42,382 bases of DNA from Thiobacillus sp. (GTDB lineage: Bacteria; Pseudomonadota; Gammaproteobacteria; Burkholderiales; Thiobacillaceae): NCBI GenBank assembly GCA_020724415.1, contig DYHB01000009.1, forward strand, positions 1-42,382. The letters run 5' to 3'. The notes below the pieces were generated by a model. It made no database searches, was not told the origin of the DNA, and worked only from the letters and a program-made list of their open reading frames with translations. This document shows positions 16,488-24,692 of the stretch, one piece after another (within the stretch, counting starts at the first letter, position 1; the number at the start of each line of letters is the position of its first letter). The translations under genes were made by a program, and so were the position numbers.

Positions 16488-19355
16488 CTATAACCCGCTT
16501 GCTATTACATGCTCATCAAGTTGCCATGCTTCCCACCGAAGGACAACGCAGCGGATTCTCCCATCGCGGTAGCGAATTGGGTAGGTCATCCCCGACTGTG
16601 CCTTAATCCAACCCCGTTCCTTCCACTGCCTGAGCACCGCGTCATAGTTGAATCCCTGATCCGTCAGGAACTTCTTCAACTTGTGCGGGAAGAAGGCCAC
16701 AAACCGCTCGTTCTGGTAGTCCGCATCCCGCCAGACACCGAGGTACTCGTGGGCCGGCCGGGTGAAGTCGCCTTTCTCCCAGAACAGCTCCATCGCGGCG
16801 TGGGCCCACGAGCGTACCGCTTCCAGCGCCCGGGTCGCATAGTCGGAATCGTCCAGGCCCCGGGCCACCTCGCTGGTCACCGGCAGCACCGCCTCGGCGG
16901 CATCGCCGGGTAGCCCCAGCAGCTGGTGCACCAGGTCGCCGGCAACCCACAGGGCGGCCAGGTAACGGGCCATGCGGTCAGCGACGTTGCCGGGGTGTTG
17001 CTCGGCGAGCTGGCGGGTGCGCAGGCGGTACAGGTCCCGGAGCTTGTCCCACTGGTCCCGGATGCGCAGCAGCTCCTGCAGGAACTGCGGGCCGGCATGG
17101 CCGTGGTTGGCGGCCACGGCGGCCTTGAGCTCCCGAACGGTCTCACCCCGGGGCTGCCGGCCGAAGGGCGAGCCCCACAGGGTGATGGTGCGGGCCCGTG
17201 CGCCGCCGAACTCCGTGGCGGCCGTCAGCGGCGCCTCGCCAGTGCTCAGGCACACCGTGCGCCAGTGGCCGGTGCGCTGTACGCCGCCCTTCTGGGCGCC
17301 GCGGCCGCGGCCCACGCCGTTGGCCACCAGGTACAGGGTGGCGGCGACGGTCCGGTGGTCGGCGGTCTGGCTGTCGTCGAGGAAGATCGGCAGGTGGTTC
17401 ATCAGGCTCGCATAGCGCTCGGCGAAGACCTTTGTCTGGTTCCAGGCCTTCACGAGGCCGCCGGCGTCCCCTTGGGGCCGGCCCCAGACGCTGGCCGCCA
17501 CCTCGAGCGTGGTGGTCTTGCCCACGCTGGTGTCATCACAAAGGTCGACGATGAAGTTCGGTACGTCCAGCACCGGCTGCAGGGGCGGCACCAGGGCTGC
17601 GTAGAGGCACAGCATCACCCGGGGGAATTCCTGGGCCTGGCGCACCGCAGCAAGCCACTCCTCGGCACTGCCGGCCGGGGTGAGGGCGCTGACGATCTGC
17701 CAGTCACCGTCGCTCTCGGCCAGAAAGCGCACCGGCGCAGCCGAGCGCTCGGGTTCCTCCTCCTCGCCATCCTCGTCGTCATCGGCTGTGGCCACGCCGG
17801 CGGCGGAGATGGTGCGAGGCCCGGCGATGAAAACCGGCTCACCGCCGACCCGCTTGAGCCCGCAGGAGCTCACTACCACCCGCTCGGCGATCTCCTCCAG
17901 GTTGGCGGCCTCATAGTCGGCCAGGTACTGCACCACGGCGCGGGCGTTGTTGCTGGTCACCAGCAGGCCCCGGCCGGCAAGCCGCACGATCCGGTTCTTG
18001 TCAGCGACCTGGTCCCGGTCCGCCACCAGGTAGCGCCACCGGCCATCCCGGCAGAAGGCCACCTCCACCTGCTCGGCGCCGGTTTCAAGGTTGCGGACCC
18101 GCGCGCTCACCACCAGGGGGATGGGCAGGGCGCGCACCAGCTTCAGCTCGTCGCCCTTGGGCTTGATCTCATAGAGGCCGTCCGGCCGCAGCCGCCAGCC
18201 TGCCGGCACCACAGCATCCTCATCGACCGGCGCGTCCAGCAGCTGCTCGAGTACCGGCAGGCCGTCGCGGCCGTCGCCGGCGTCCACGTCATGGTCCGCC
18301 TGGGGGTTGTAGGCCGGGGCGCCGGCGATCAGCCAGTCCAGCTGCTCCCGGGTGCCGCCGGCCAACACCCAGTCCGTAATGTCCTTGGGATCACCCTTCT
18401 CCCGGTGCTCCAGGGGCAGCTTGAGGATCTGCACCCGGGCGGCCGTGGCAGAGAGCGCACGGGCCGCCCGCAGGGCACCGTCCTGGCCCTGCTGGTCGAC
18501 GTCGTAGCAGATGATCACCCGCTTACCGGCCAGGGTCTGGGCCCGGTCCTTCGGGAACCGCTTGGCGCCGGCCGTGCCGGTGATGGCCGGCACGCCCAGC
18601 GACCAGGCGCAGAGGGCGTCGAGCTCCCCCTCCACCAGCAGCAGGGTGCCCTCCTGCAGGGCCCAGGACGGGTACAGGCCGGGCTTGCCGTTGCCCGGGC
18701 CCCAGATGATCTTCCGGCCCGGGCTCTTCTTCTGCCAGTCATAAAGCCGGACCCGCTCGATGCGGCCGTCCGGCCCGGGTACCGGGATGACCACGCGGGC
18801 CTGGTTGGGCTCGTAGCCCAGGCGGGCCCGGCGGATGATGTCGGGGGAAAGCCGGCGCTTGTCGTGCAGGAAGTTCTGCACCTCGGGGTGCCGCTGCAGG
18901 GCATCCTCGGCGCGCCGGACCATGCCTTCCAGCGGAGAGACGGCGCCGGCCGCCACCGGCGGGGCGGAGGGCGCACTGGCATTGTCGGCTGGTATATGCC
19001 TTGTTGACTGTCCATTTTCAGGTGGTTTTTGCCCGGTGGGGCGGGGCCGGCGAGCGCGTTCCTCTGTGGCCAGCCCGGCGCGCTCCGCCAGTTCCTGCAG
19101 CGCCACCTGATTGCTCACGCCCCGGTACCGGGCCCAGAAGTCGATGACGTCGCCGGTGGCGTCGCAGCCGAAGCAGTGGAATCGCTGGGTGCCGTCATCG
19201 GCCGGGTAGACCTTGAAGCTGGGGTCGCTGTCACTGTGGAAGGGGCACAGGCCGGCCCACTCCGCTCCTTCCTGGCGGAGCTGGACGCCGGCCTGCGCTG
19301 CGACTTCGGTAACCGGGATGCGTGCCTTGATCTGCTCGATGATGGAGGGGGTCAT
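16488..19355 (-). CDS. Primase-helicase fusion (CHC2 zinc finger, TOPRIM, DUF927-like ATPase)
   Basis: 955 residues from an ATG with AGGAGG upstream; the start overlaps the preceding stop (ATGA). Domains in order: a CHC2 zinc ribbon with Cys37, His40, Cys61 and Cys64; a primase core with TOPRIM motifs VEGELDA at 241-247 and DVD at 285-287; then, after a linker, a DUF927-like helicase with Walker A DDTSVGKTTT at 607-616 and Walker B LPIFLDD at 655-661. It would unwind and prime the phage genome. The candidate origin lies directly downstream. The two activities are often separate genes, so the fusion is notable but known in phages and mobile elements. Confidence 0.88.
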   Translation of the reverse strand: MTPSIIEQIKARIPVTEVAAQAGVQLRQEGAEWAGLCPFHSDSDPSFKVYPADDGTQRFHCFGCDATGDVIDFWARYRGVSNQVALQELAERAGLATEERARRPRPTGQKPPENGQSTRHIPADNASAPSAPPVAAGAVSPLEGMVRRAEDALQRHPEVQNFLHDKRRLSPDIIRRARLGYEPNQARVVIPVPGPDGRIERVRLYDWQKKSPGRKIIWGPGNGKPGLYPSWALQEGTLLLVEGELDALCAWSLGVPAITGTAGAKRFPKDRAQTLAGKRVIICYDVDQQGQDGALRAARALSATAARVQILKLPLEHREKGDPKDITDWVLAGGTREQLDWLIAGAPAYNPQADHDVDAGDGRDGLPVLEQLLDAPVDEDAVVPAGWRLRPDGLYEIKPKGDELKLVRALPIPLVVSARVRNLETGAEQVEVAFCRDGRWRYLVADRDQVADKNRIVRLAGRGLLVTSNNARAVVQYLADYEAANLEEIAERVVVSSCGLKRVGGEPVFIAGPRTISAAGVATADDDEDGEEEEPERSAAPVRFLAESDGDWQIVSALTPAGSAEEWLAAVRQAQEFPRVMLCLYAALVPPLQPVLDVPNFIVDLCDDTSVGKTTTLEVAASVWGRPQGDAGGLVKAWNQTKVFAERYASLMNHLPIFLDDSQTADHRTVAATLYLVANGVGRGRGAQKGGVQRTGHWRTVCLSTGEAPLTAATEFGGARARTITLWGSPFGRQPRGETVRELKAAVAANHGHAGPQFLQELLRIRDQWDKLRDLYRLRTRQLAEQHPGNVADRMARYLAALWVAGDLVHQLLGLPGDAAEAVLPVTSEVARGLDDSDYATRALEAVRSWAHAAMELFWEKGDFTRPAHEYLGVWRDADYQNERFVAFFPHKLKKFLTDQGFNYDAVLRQWKERGWIKAQSGMTYPIRYRDGRIRCVVLRWEAWQLDEHVIASGL

Positions 19356-19978
19356 GGAGGGCCTCCTGCCTGGCGGACGGGTTCTATGCTCGCTTGCCGC
19401 CGTGCCGGTAACCGCGGGCCCGGTTGCGCTCGTTTTTGCGGAGGATCTCCGCCTCCAGGTCGATGGGGGGTAACCGGCACAGGGTTGGTCCAGCCTACCT
19501 GGTTCAGCCAGCCCACCGTATCTCCAACCCGAATCATCAGGTCGGCGAGCTCCTCCCGGAAGTTGGCCGCGTCACCCTTTTCGACGGCCTCGATGGCCTC
19601 GGCAAGCTCGGTGACCATGAGCATCAGGTGGGCCTTGACCTGGGTCTTGCTGCCCAGCATCGGCGTGTTCCCGGCTTCGCCGCTAGCCTCGATCATGGCC
19701 ATGTGCTCGAGCCCCAGGCACTGCAGATTGTGCATGTGGTCCTCGATTTTCTGGAAGGCATCGGTGAACTCGTGACCCCTGGCCGGGAGGTATCCACGGG
19801 GCTTGCGAATCGCCTCTACCATCTGGGCCACGGCCAGCACGAACGGCGCCAACGCGGCGATCTGGGTCTTGGGGGCCTGGGGAACCACGGTAGGGTGGGG
19901 CTCCTCGTGCCAGCCGTTGGCCTCGGCGGTGTTGTAGGCGGTATCAACCAGGCCGGTGATGGTGAGATTGTCAGCCAT
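19352..19978 (-). CDS. MazG-like nucleotide pyrophosphohydrolase family protein
   Basis: 208 residues from the ATG at 19978. Residues about 125-160 contain LMVTELAEAIEAVEKGD followed by FREELADLMIRVGDTVGWL. This is the ExxE...ExxD arrangement that binds magnesium in the all-alpha NTP pyrophosphatase (MazG) superfamily. The N-terminal 100 residues are not recognised and the C-terminus is Pro/Arg-rich. Phage MazG-like enzymes remove non-canonical or signalling nucleotides and may help phage replication; the substrate here is unknown. It is coupled to the primase gene by a four-base overlap. Confidence 0.65.
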   Translation of the reverse strand: MADNLTITGLVDTAYNTAEANGWHEEPHPTVVPQAPKTQIAALAPFVLAVAQMVEAIRKPRGYLPARGHEFTDAFQKIEDHMHNLQCLGLEHMAMIEASGEAGNTPMLGSKTQVKAHLMLMVTELAEAIEAVEKGDAANFREELADLMIRVGDTVGWLNQVGWTNPVPVTPHRPGGGDPPQKRAQPGPRLPARRQASIEPVRQAGGPP

Positions 19979-20219
19979 GATGCTACGCATTCCCCTCCGC
20001 TGTTGCCTTGGGCTTCAGGGACTCCACAAAGGAGTTGACCGCCCGGTCCACCACATCCACGTTGATGGTCACGCTTCTGCCCCGAATCGCCTTCATGGTC
20101 AGCCTGCGGGCCAGGCTGTAGGCGGCGTCCCGCAAGGCCTGTTCGCTCACCGTCACCATCCCCTGCGGTGGTGGAGGTGGCACGCCCTTCGCCGCACCGG
20201 TGGCATCCCCTTCCCCTAG

Positions 20220-21655
20220 TACTACTCCGTGAGGAGTTAGGAATTTCTTTGGTTCTGCAGCAGGATTGCCAGGATTTGTCGCGAACGAATTGTTATGAAC
20301 TATACGGAGTTGCAAGCGATACGTGAACGCCTGGAAGAGTACGTTGCTCAAATCCTGTTTCCCGCTCTAAATCGTAGCCAGCAACGGCACTGGGGGTCTA
20401 TGTTCGTTCGCGGGTTCCTGCTCGACGGGGAACGCAAGTCAGCTGGTGCGATAGCAGAGCGGCTACCAGACGGCAACGAGCAAGCGATGCAGCAGTTCTT
20501 GACCGATAGCACCTGGGATTTTCGTGATGTCCGTCGCCGCCTGGCTCAACAGGCCGAATCCTGGTTGCCGGCCGAAGGTGTCTGGGTCCACGATGACACC
20601 GGTTTCCCCAAGAAAGGGGAGCACTCGGTTGGTGTGGCACGGCAGTACTCCGGTACCCTGGGCAAGGTCGGCAACTGTCAGATTGGTGTCAGCATGCACT
20701 TGTCTACACGGTCCGGCAGCTTACCACTGGACTGGGAGTTATACCTGCCCAAAGAATGGGCCAACGACCCGGAACGTTGTCAGAAAGCTCGAATCCCTGC
20801 GGACCATATGGTTTACCGGGCTAAGTGGCAACTGGCGCTGGAGATGACCGACCGGGTGCTATCTTGGCAACTGCAGCCGCAGATTGTCGTGGCAGACGCC
20901 GCTTACGGATCGGTTACGGAGTACCGGGATGGACTGGTACAACGCCGGCTCAAGTATGTGGTGGGTATCCGATCTGACCTGAGTATTTGGGTGGGAGAAG
21001 TGCCGGCCAAGTCGCCTCTGGAGACACGTCGCCGCCGGACCAAAATCCGCTACGAGTACGGCAACCATCGTCCCGAATCGGTTCTGGAGGTCGCCCAACG
21101 TCTGCCGGTCGAAACGTGGCAGGACGTGACCTGGGATCAGGGTAGCAAGGGTCCCTTGCGGTCACGGTTTGCCGCCATCCGGATCCATGTCGCAAAGGGC
21201 TACCATGAGGGCAAGCCACCGCGGCCAGAAGAGTGGTTGGTCATCGAATGGCCGGAGTCGGAGGAGAAACCAACCGACTATTGGCTATCCAATCTCCCGG
21301 CTGACATGCCGCTGAAGGAACTCGTACGCCTGGCCAAAATGCGCTGGCATATCGAGCAGGACTACCAGCAACTCAAAGAAGAGTTGGGGCTGGACCACTT
21401 CGAGGGCCGTAAGTGGATCGGGTGGCACCGTCATGTCACCCTGACTACTGTCGCCTTTGGATTCCTGCTCCAGCAACGTCTTCTGTGGCAAAAAAGGGGC
21501 GCCTGATCCGCGCGAACACTCTGTCGCGTTGACACTGCCTCAGGTTCGCCGCATGATCCAGCGTCTGTTGGCCACCTGGACCGGCGTTTGCATGACATGT
21601 GGACGCCAACTGCCCAAACGTTACCATCGTTCTGTGCGTTGTTAACGGAGTAGTG
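20220..21655 (+). mobile_element. IS701-family insertion sequence
   Basis: 1436 bases. The ends are imperfect inverted repeats: TACTACTCCGT at 20220-20230 and CACTACTCCGT (complement) at 21655-21645, 10 of 11 matching. CTAG occurs on both sides (20216-20219 and 21656-21659), a four-base target duplication that fits the YTAR preference of IS701 elements. It carries one transposase gene, the only plus-strand gene in the window. It is a late insertion into the prophage. Confidence 0.9.
20295..21645 (+). pseudogene. IS701-family DDE transposase, frameshifted near the C-terminus
   Basis: The zero-frame product ends at 21506 (403 residues). It contains WVHDDTGFPKKGEHSVGV (first catalytic Asp), VVADAAYGSV (second Asp) and MRWHIEQDYQQLKEELGL (catalytic Glu), all IS701/DDE hallmarks. 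The usual family C-terminus (LTLPQVRRMIQRLLATW, then CGRQLPKRYH) continues in the +1 frame to 21645, 10 bases before the IS end. A six-A run at 21490-21495 followed by GGGG is the obvious place for a one-base insertion, or for transcript slippage. All three catalytic residues remain, so partial activity cannot be excluded. Confidence 0.8.
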
Positions 21656-21981
21656 CTAGGCCTTCCTTCAATTCCCGCGCAATCTGGCGAACGTCCCAGC
21701 CTTTACCATCACCATGGACCTCGTCGTCCTTGAGCACGATGAATCCCTCATCTTCCAGTTCGGCGACGGCCTCCAGCAAGGACACGACCTTGTGCCGATG
21801 CAATACGTCGAGCACGGCTCCTGAAGGAGACAGATCCCTTGTGCAAGAGGGGCATGGATCAGCATCGGTCTTCGGGTTGTCGAGCCCGGAGTAGGTGATC
21901 TTGCACCGCAGACACTGGGCCAGGAACTTGCCAGGGTTGAACGCGTCATGGTAGTTCGCCCAGTTCTTTGGCCACTGGCCG

Positions 21982-22176
21982 TCAGCCATGATGCTCACCA
22001 CTCCCCGCCCGAATAACTACCGTCAGCTGCTCCGGCTGTCCCAGTTCCTTCAGGGCAAACTTCTGCACGTAGATGCTGCCGACGACCCCGGGATCACCGT
22101 CCGGCACCACCTCGCGGTACCGGACGGTGTTCTTGGTATCCTTCTCACGTGTGAAGGTGAGGGTCAGTTCGGTCAT
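21982..22176 (-). CDS. Small conserved phage protein
   Basis: 64 residues behind AAGGAGA. The pattern MTELTLTFTREKDTKNTVRY, then VVGSIYVQKFALKELGQPEQ and VVIRAG, is that of a short beta-rich protein common in phages and mobile elements of Gram-positive bacteria. I know of no assigned function. It overlaps the interrupted gene by eight bases and belongs to the same replication operon. Confidence 0.6.
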   Translation of the reverse strand: MTELTLTFTREKDTKNTVRYREVVPDGDPGVVGSIYVQKFALKELGQPEQLTVVIRAGSGEHHG

Positions 22177-22236
22177 GGAGGGAATCTCCTTCCTAGATGG
22201 ACTGCAGGTTGGTCTTAAAGCGGGTCATGGTGATGT

Positions 22237-22551
22237 TCATACCTTGTCGGGAACGGCTGCACTCCCCGTGGCAGGCGCTGTGGTGCGGGGCGAAGTTGTT
22301 GGCGCGCGGGCTGGAGGTATTTCTCCCAACTCCGCCCGAACCGCGGTATGCACAACATCCTCCACCAGCCGCCACGGGATCGTGACGCCACCATGCCGAC
22401 TAGCGATCTGCTGCAGAACCTCGATGGCTTGGCCGGCGGACAAGGGGCCCTGCAGCACGAACCGCTCCTCATCCACGGCCTCCCAGACACCGGCAACCAG
22501 ACGCTCGGGCCGGTAGTGGTACCGCAACGCCGGGGGATCGGTTGATCTCAT
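22237..22551 (-). CDS. Hypothetical protein
   Basis: 104 residues from the ATG at 22551 (AAGGAG eight bases upstream; a GTG two codons earlier is less well placed). It has an N-terminal beta/alpha region (LRYHYRPERLVAGVWEAVDE, GQAIEVLQQIASRHGGV) and a low-complexity Pro/Thr/Ala C-terminus that looks disordered. No family recognised. It lies between the RusA-like gene and the 64-residue gene in the operon. Confidence 0.5.
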   Translation of the reverse strand: MRSTDPPALRYHYRPERLVAGVWEAVDEERFVLQGPLSAGQAIEVLQQIASRHGGVTIPWRLVEDVVHTAVRAELGEIPPARAPTTSPRTTAPATGSAAVPDKV

Positions 22552-22563
22552 TTGCACCGCTCC

Positions 22564-23157
22564 TTACTCGGGCAACCGTGTCGTGGGTGACTGCCGCTTT
22601 GGCTGATGCATTCTCGGCAGTCCGGCCTGCGCCGCTCGCTTGAGGGCGTTGAGCCTAGCTGCATCCTCCATTGCCAGCGGCACTGTCGTGTCGGCGATCC
22701 AGAACTCCACCCGGGGCCGCTGCGGATCGACCAGCAGCAGGGGCCTGTCCAGGTCGATTGCCGTGTCGCTGTCGTCGGTGAGCACGCCGTGGGTCACCAG
22801 CGCATCTACCAGGTGCTTGCCGGTCCAATTGCCCCAGTCTCGGCGGGCGCGGCGCCGGAAATAATAGGCGATGAGCACGTACGGGCGGCCCTCCGTGAAC
22901 GCCGGCGGCCGCTGCTGCGCGATAGCGGCCCAGACAAACTGGTCGATCTCCTTGCGCAGCTTCTCCCGTACTCGCCAGTGGACGTGATCCCAGTCGTTGA
23001 CCGACAGCGAGAGGATACGCTTGGGCTTGCCGGTGCGGCGGCTGATGGGGCCCTTACTGGCGCCGGGGTCCCGGTCGACAACGAGGCGGAACAGTTCACC
23101 GGGCGCCGCGATGCGACGTTTCGGCCGGTGCTTCTCCGTAGGCCACGGCCGGGTCAC
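22564..23157 (-). CDS. RusA-like Holliday junction resolvase
   Basis: 197 residues from a GTG that overlaps the preceding stop by four bases (GTGA). The core SVNDWDHVHWRVREKLRKE, PYVLIAYYFRRRARRDWGNW, then KHLVDALVTHGVLTDDSD matches the RusA pattern, in which acidic residues (here Asp107, Asp118, Asp128/129) and a Lys (114) form the metal-dependent active site (DxDNxxK...D...DDS). Here the first motif reads DWGNWTGK rather than DxDNxxK, so one acidic position differs. The enzyme would resolve recombination intermediates before packaging. It is longer than typical RusA (about 120) at both ends. Confidence 0.68.
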   Translation of the reverse strand: MTRPWPTEKHRPKRRIAAPGELFRLVVDRDPGASKGPISRRTGKPKRILSLSVNDWDHVHWRVREKLRKEIDQFVWAAIAQQRPPAFTEGRPYVLIAYYFRRRARRDWGNWTGKHLVDALVTHGVLTDDSDTAIDLDRPLLLVDPQRPRVEFWIADTTVPLAMEDAARLNALKRAAQAGLPRMHQPKRQSPTTRLPE

Positions 23158-23531
23158 GCTATCTGACCCACGCCGCTGCCTCGAGCAGCCGCATAATCGG
23201 TCGCCCGCCAGACCCGGAATCCGTTGCCAGCTGCCTCTAGCACCAGGTAATCCGTCAGCGGTATTGCCTCACGCAGCGTGTCAAGGTAAACGGAGTGCAA
23301 CCGCCTGTACAGCGCTACCTGAAACTGGCTTAGGGAGATCCGAGACCGCCCGTTGAAAACCCGCAGCACCTCGTCCTTGTGCAGCATCAACTCCAGGGCT
23401 AACTCAGTCGTCTTCCTGCGCTCCGCTTCCCGCATGTACTGCTCCCAGCCGATTTTCCGGAACACGTCCAGGGTCTCGCTTTGCCGCTGCATCAGATGAG
23501 CCATTTGCTCGGTGAAGTAGGCGATAATCAT
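23154..23531 (-). CDS. Hypothetical helical protein
   Basis: 125 residues from an ATG overlapping the previous stop (ATGA); a GTG six codons upstream is possible. It is mostly helical (YFTEQMAHLMQRQSETLDVF, ELALELMLHKDEVLRVF, SLSQFQVALYRRLHSVYLD) with no recognised motif. Its coupling to the HTH gene before it and the RusA-like gene after it suggests a role in recombination or packaging control, but this is inference only. Confidence 0.5.
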   Translation of the reverse strand: MIIAYFTEQMAHLMQRQSETLDVFRKIGWEQYMREAERRKTTELALELMLHKDEVLRVFNGRSRISLSQFQVALYRRLHSVYLDTLREAIPLTDYLVLEAAGNGFRVWRATDYAAARGSGVGQIA

Positions 23532-23767
23532 CTCGGCTGACCACTGCACGGTTCGGAGAGCGAGGTAGTTGCCTCACTGGTAGCGACCGGCTGACCGTTG
23601 GCCTGTTCACCCCGGGGCTGGCCAGTCTGAAGTTGGGAGTGCTGCCACTGTTGGCGCCATCGCCAGATGGTGCTCCGGGCCTTGCCCAGTTCCTGAGCGA
23701 GCTCGGCGTCAGTCTTGCCAGCAGCAAAGCCGGCGGCCGCTTGCTGTTTAACCTGATCGTCCACCAC
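23528..23767 (-). CDS. Small helix-turn-helix DNA-binding protein
   Basis: 79 residues from a GTG five bases after AGGAGG. Residues 1-40 (DDQVKQQAAAGFAAGKTDAE, LAQELGKARSTIWRWRQQW) form a homeodomain-like/HTH_23-type helix-turn-helix of the transposase-repressor class, with a WRWRQQW recognition helix end. The C-terminal half is Gln/Ser/Thr-rich and disordered. It may be a small regulator, or the N-terminal part of a longer family. Confidence 0.55.
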   Translation of the reverse strand: MVDDQVKQQAAAGFAAGKTDAELAQELGKARSTIWRWRQQWQHSQLQTGQPRGEQANGQPVATSEATTSLSEPCSGQPR

Positions 23768-23792
23768 TCAAACCTCCTGTACTCCCGGCGGC

Positions 23793-24434
23793 CTACGTTA
23801 TGTGACTTGCCCCGTCCCGTAGCTCCACCCGAACCACCTGATCCGCCAATTCCGCCAGGTGCTCAAGGTGGGTCACCATGATTACCTGGCGGCCGAATTG
23901 CCGGCAGGCTTGCTGCAGAAAAGCGCCAGCGGCGGCCAGGTTATCTGCGCTGACATGCTTGCAGGGCTCGTCCAGCAGGAGCGGGCCTTCAATCGCCGGC
24001 CGGGCGGTCTCCAGCATCGCCCAGCGTAAGGCGATGGCCTGAATATCCGCGATGCCCCCGCCACGACTGTCAATGCCCTCGGTTTCGATGACGCCTTCAC
24101 CGCCGTATGGGGACCGAATCCGGCACCACACGGCCGCCCGGTTGCCGATTTTGCCGGCCTCAAGGTGAAACTCATAGCCGGGACCAAACACTGCCTGGAG
24201 GCTGCTGGTAACCAGGTCTTGCACCCGCTGGCGCACTTGCTCCCGGGCAAAGTCACCGGCTTCCCTCAGCAGGATGGCCGCCAACCCGATGTGCTCGCTT
24301 CGCATCCGGGCGCTGGCCAACTGCTGTTCGACTTCCTGCCGGCGGGCGAGCAGGGCATCCCGCTCACCCTTCCGGCGTTCCAGGTGGGAGCGCGCCGCGC
24401 TGGCTCGCTGGTGCAGTTCAGCCAGCTCAGGCAT
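23793..24434 (-). CDS. SbcC/Rad50-like ATPase, C-terminal half
   Basis: 213 residues from the ATG at 24434, overlapping the preceding gene by eight bases. After about 60 residues of coiled coil come the ABC signature region (SRGGGIADIQAIALRWAMLE at about 123-142), Walker B LLLDEP (152-157) and the H-loop VTH (187-189). These are exactly the motifs missing from the 486-residue protein encoded two genes upstream. The two must associate to form one complete Rad50-type ATPase head, working with the SbcD-like nuclease in the same operon. Confidence 0.78.
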   Translation of the reverse strand: MPELAELHQRASAARSHLERRKGERDALLARRQEVEQQLASARMRSEHIGLAAILLREAGDFAREQVRQRVQDLVTSSLQAVFGPGYEFHLEAGKIGNRAAVWCRIRSPYGGEGVIETEGIDSRGGGIADIQAIALRWAMLETARPAIEGPLLLDEPCKHVSADNLAAAGAFLQQACRQFGRQVIMVTHLEHLAELADQVVRVELRDGASHIT

Positions 24435-24678
24435 TCTGGCCACCCGCCAGCAACTGCTCCGCCTCATCCAGCAGTCGGTCACGCTCATCCTCGAGGCGCT
24501 GGATTTCCTGGTCGATGGTTTCGGGGGTGACGCCGGCTTCGCTCATCTGTGCCAGAATCTGGTCCCGCTGCTTTTGCAGCTCCTCCATCCGGGCCTCCGC
24601 CCGGGCGCGCTCGGTCTTGGCCGTCTCAACCTTTTGCTTGAGAGTCTGCAGGCGCTGGACGACAGGGTCGACTGACAC
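24427..24678 (-). CDS. Small coiled-coil protein between the two SbcC halves
   Basis: 83 residues from a GTG behind GAGGAGG. It is almost entirely heptad-patterned (VVQRLQTLKQKVETAKTERA, MEELQKQRDQILAQM, then EIQRLEDERDRLLDEAEQLL). It sits between the N-terminal ATPase half, which ends at a CPTC hook, and the C-terminal half, where a single-chain SbcC would have its returning coiled-coil arm. It may supply part of that arm or be an independent regulator. Confidence 0.65.
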   Translation of the reverse strand: MSVDPVVQRLQTLKQKVETAKTERARAEARMEELQKQRDQILAQMSEAGVTPETIDQEIQRLEDERDRLLDEAEQLLAGGQNA

Positions 24679-24692
24679 GGGGATTACCTCCT

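Larger units (their letters stand above)
19983..21989 (-). pseudogene. Zinc-finger-like phage gene split by the IS701-family element
   Basis: Removing the IS and one CTAG copy joins 21989-21656 to 20215-19983 in frame as a 188-residue protein. The N-terminal piece (MADGQWPKNWANYHDAF, then CLRC and a downstream CPSC, a likely zinc ribbon, and a winged-helix-like EDEGFIVLKDDE) now reads into the IS and stops at 21642. The C-terminal piece (GEGDATGAAKG, VTVSEQALRDAAYSLARRL, INVDVVDRAVNSFVESLK) has lost its start. The codons on either side of the CTAG agree. The ATG overlaps the upstream stop by eight bases, so it was an operon gene between the 64-residue gene and the MazG-like gene. Function unknown. 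Confidence 0.8.

Noticed and set aside
16926-19007. Long plus-strand ORF (693 codons) opposite the primase gene
   Set aside because: Mirror of the minus-strand primase-helicase, with no motif and Gly/Gln/His-rich composition typical of GC-rich antisense frames.
22147-22158. Third near-copy of the TTCACACGTG palindrome
   Set aside because: Inside the coding sequence of the 64-residue gene (Phe-Thr-Arg codons), away from a start; likely chance.
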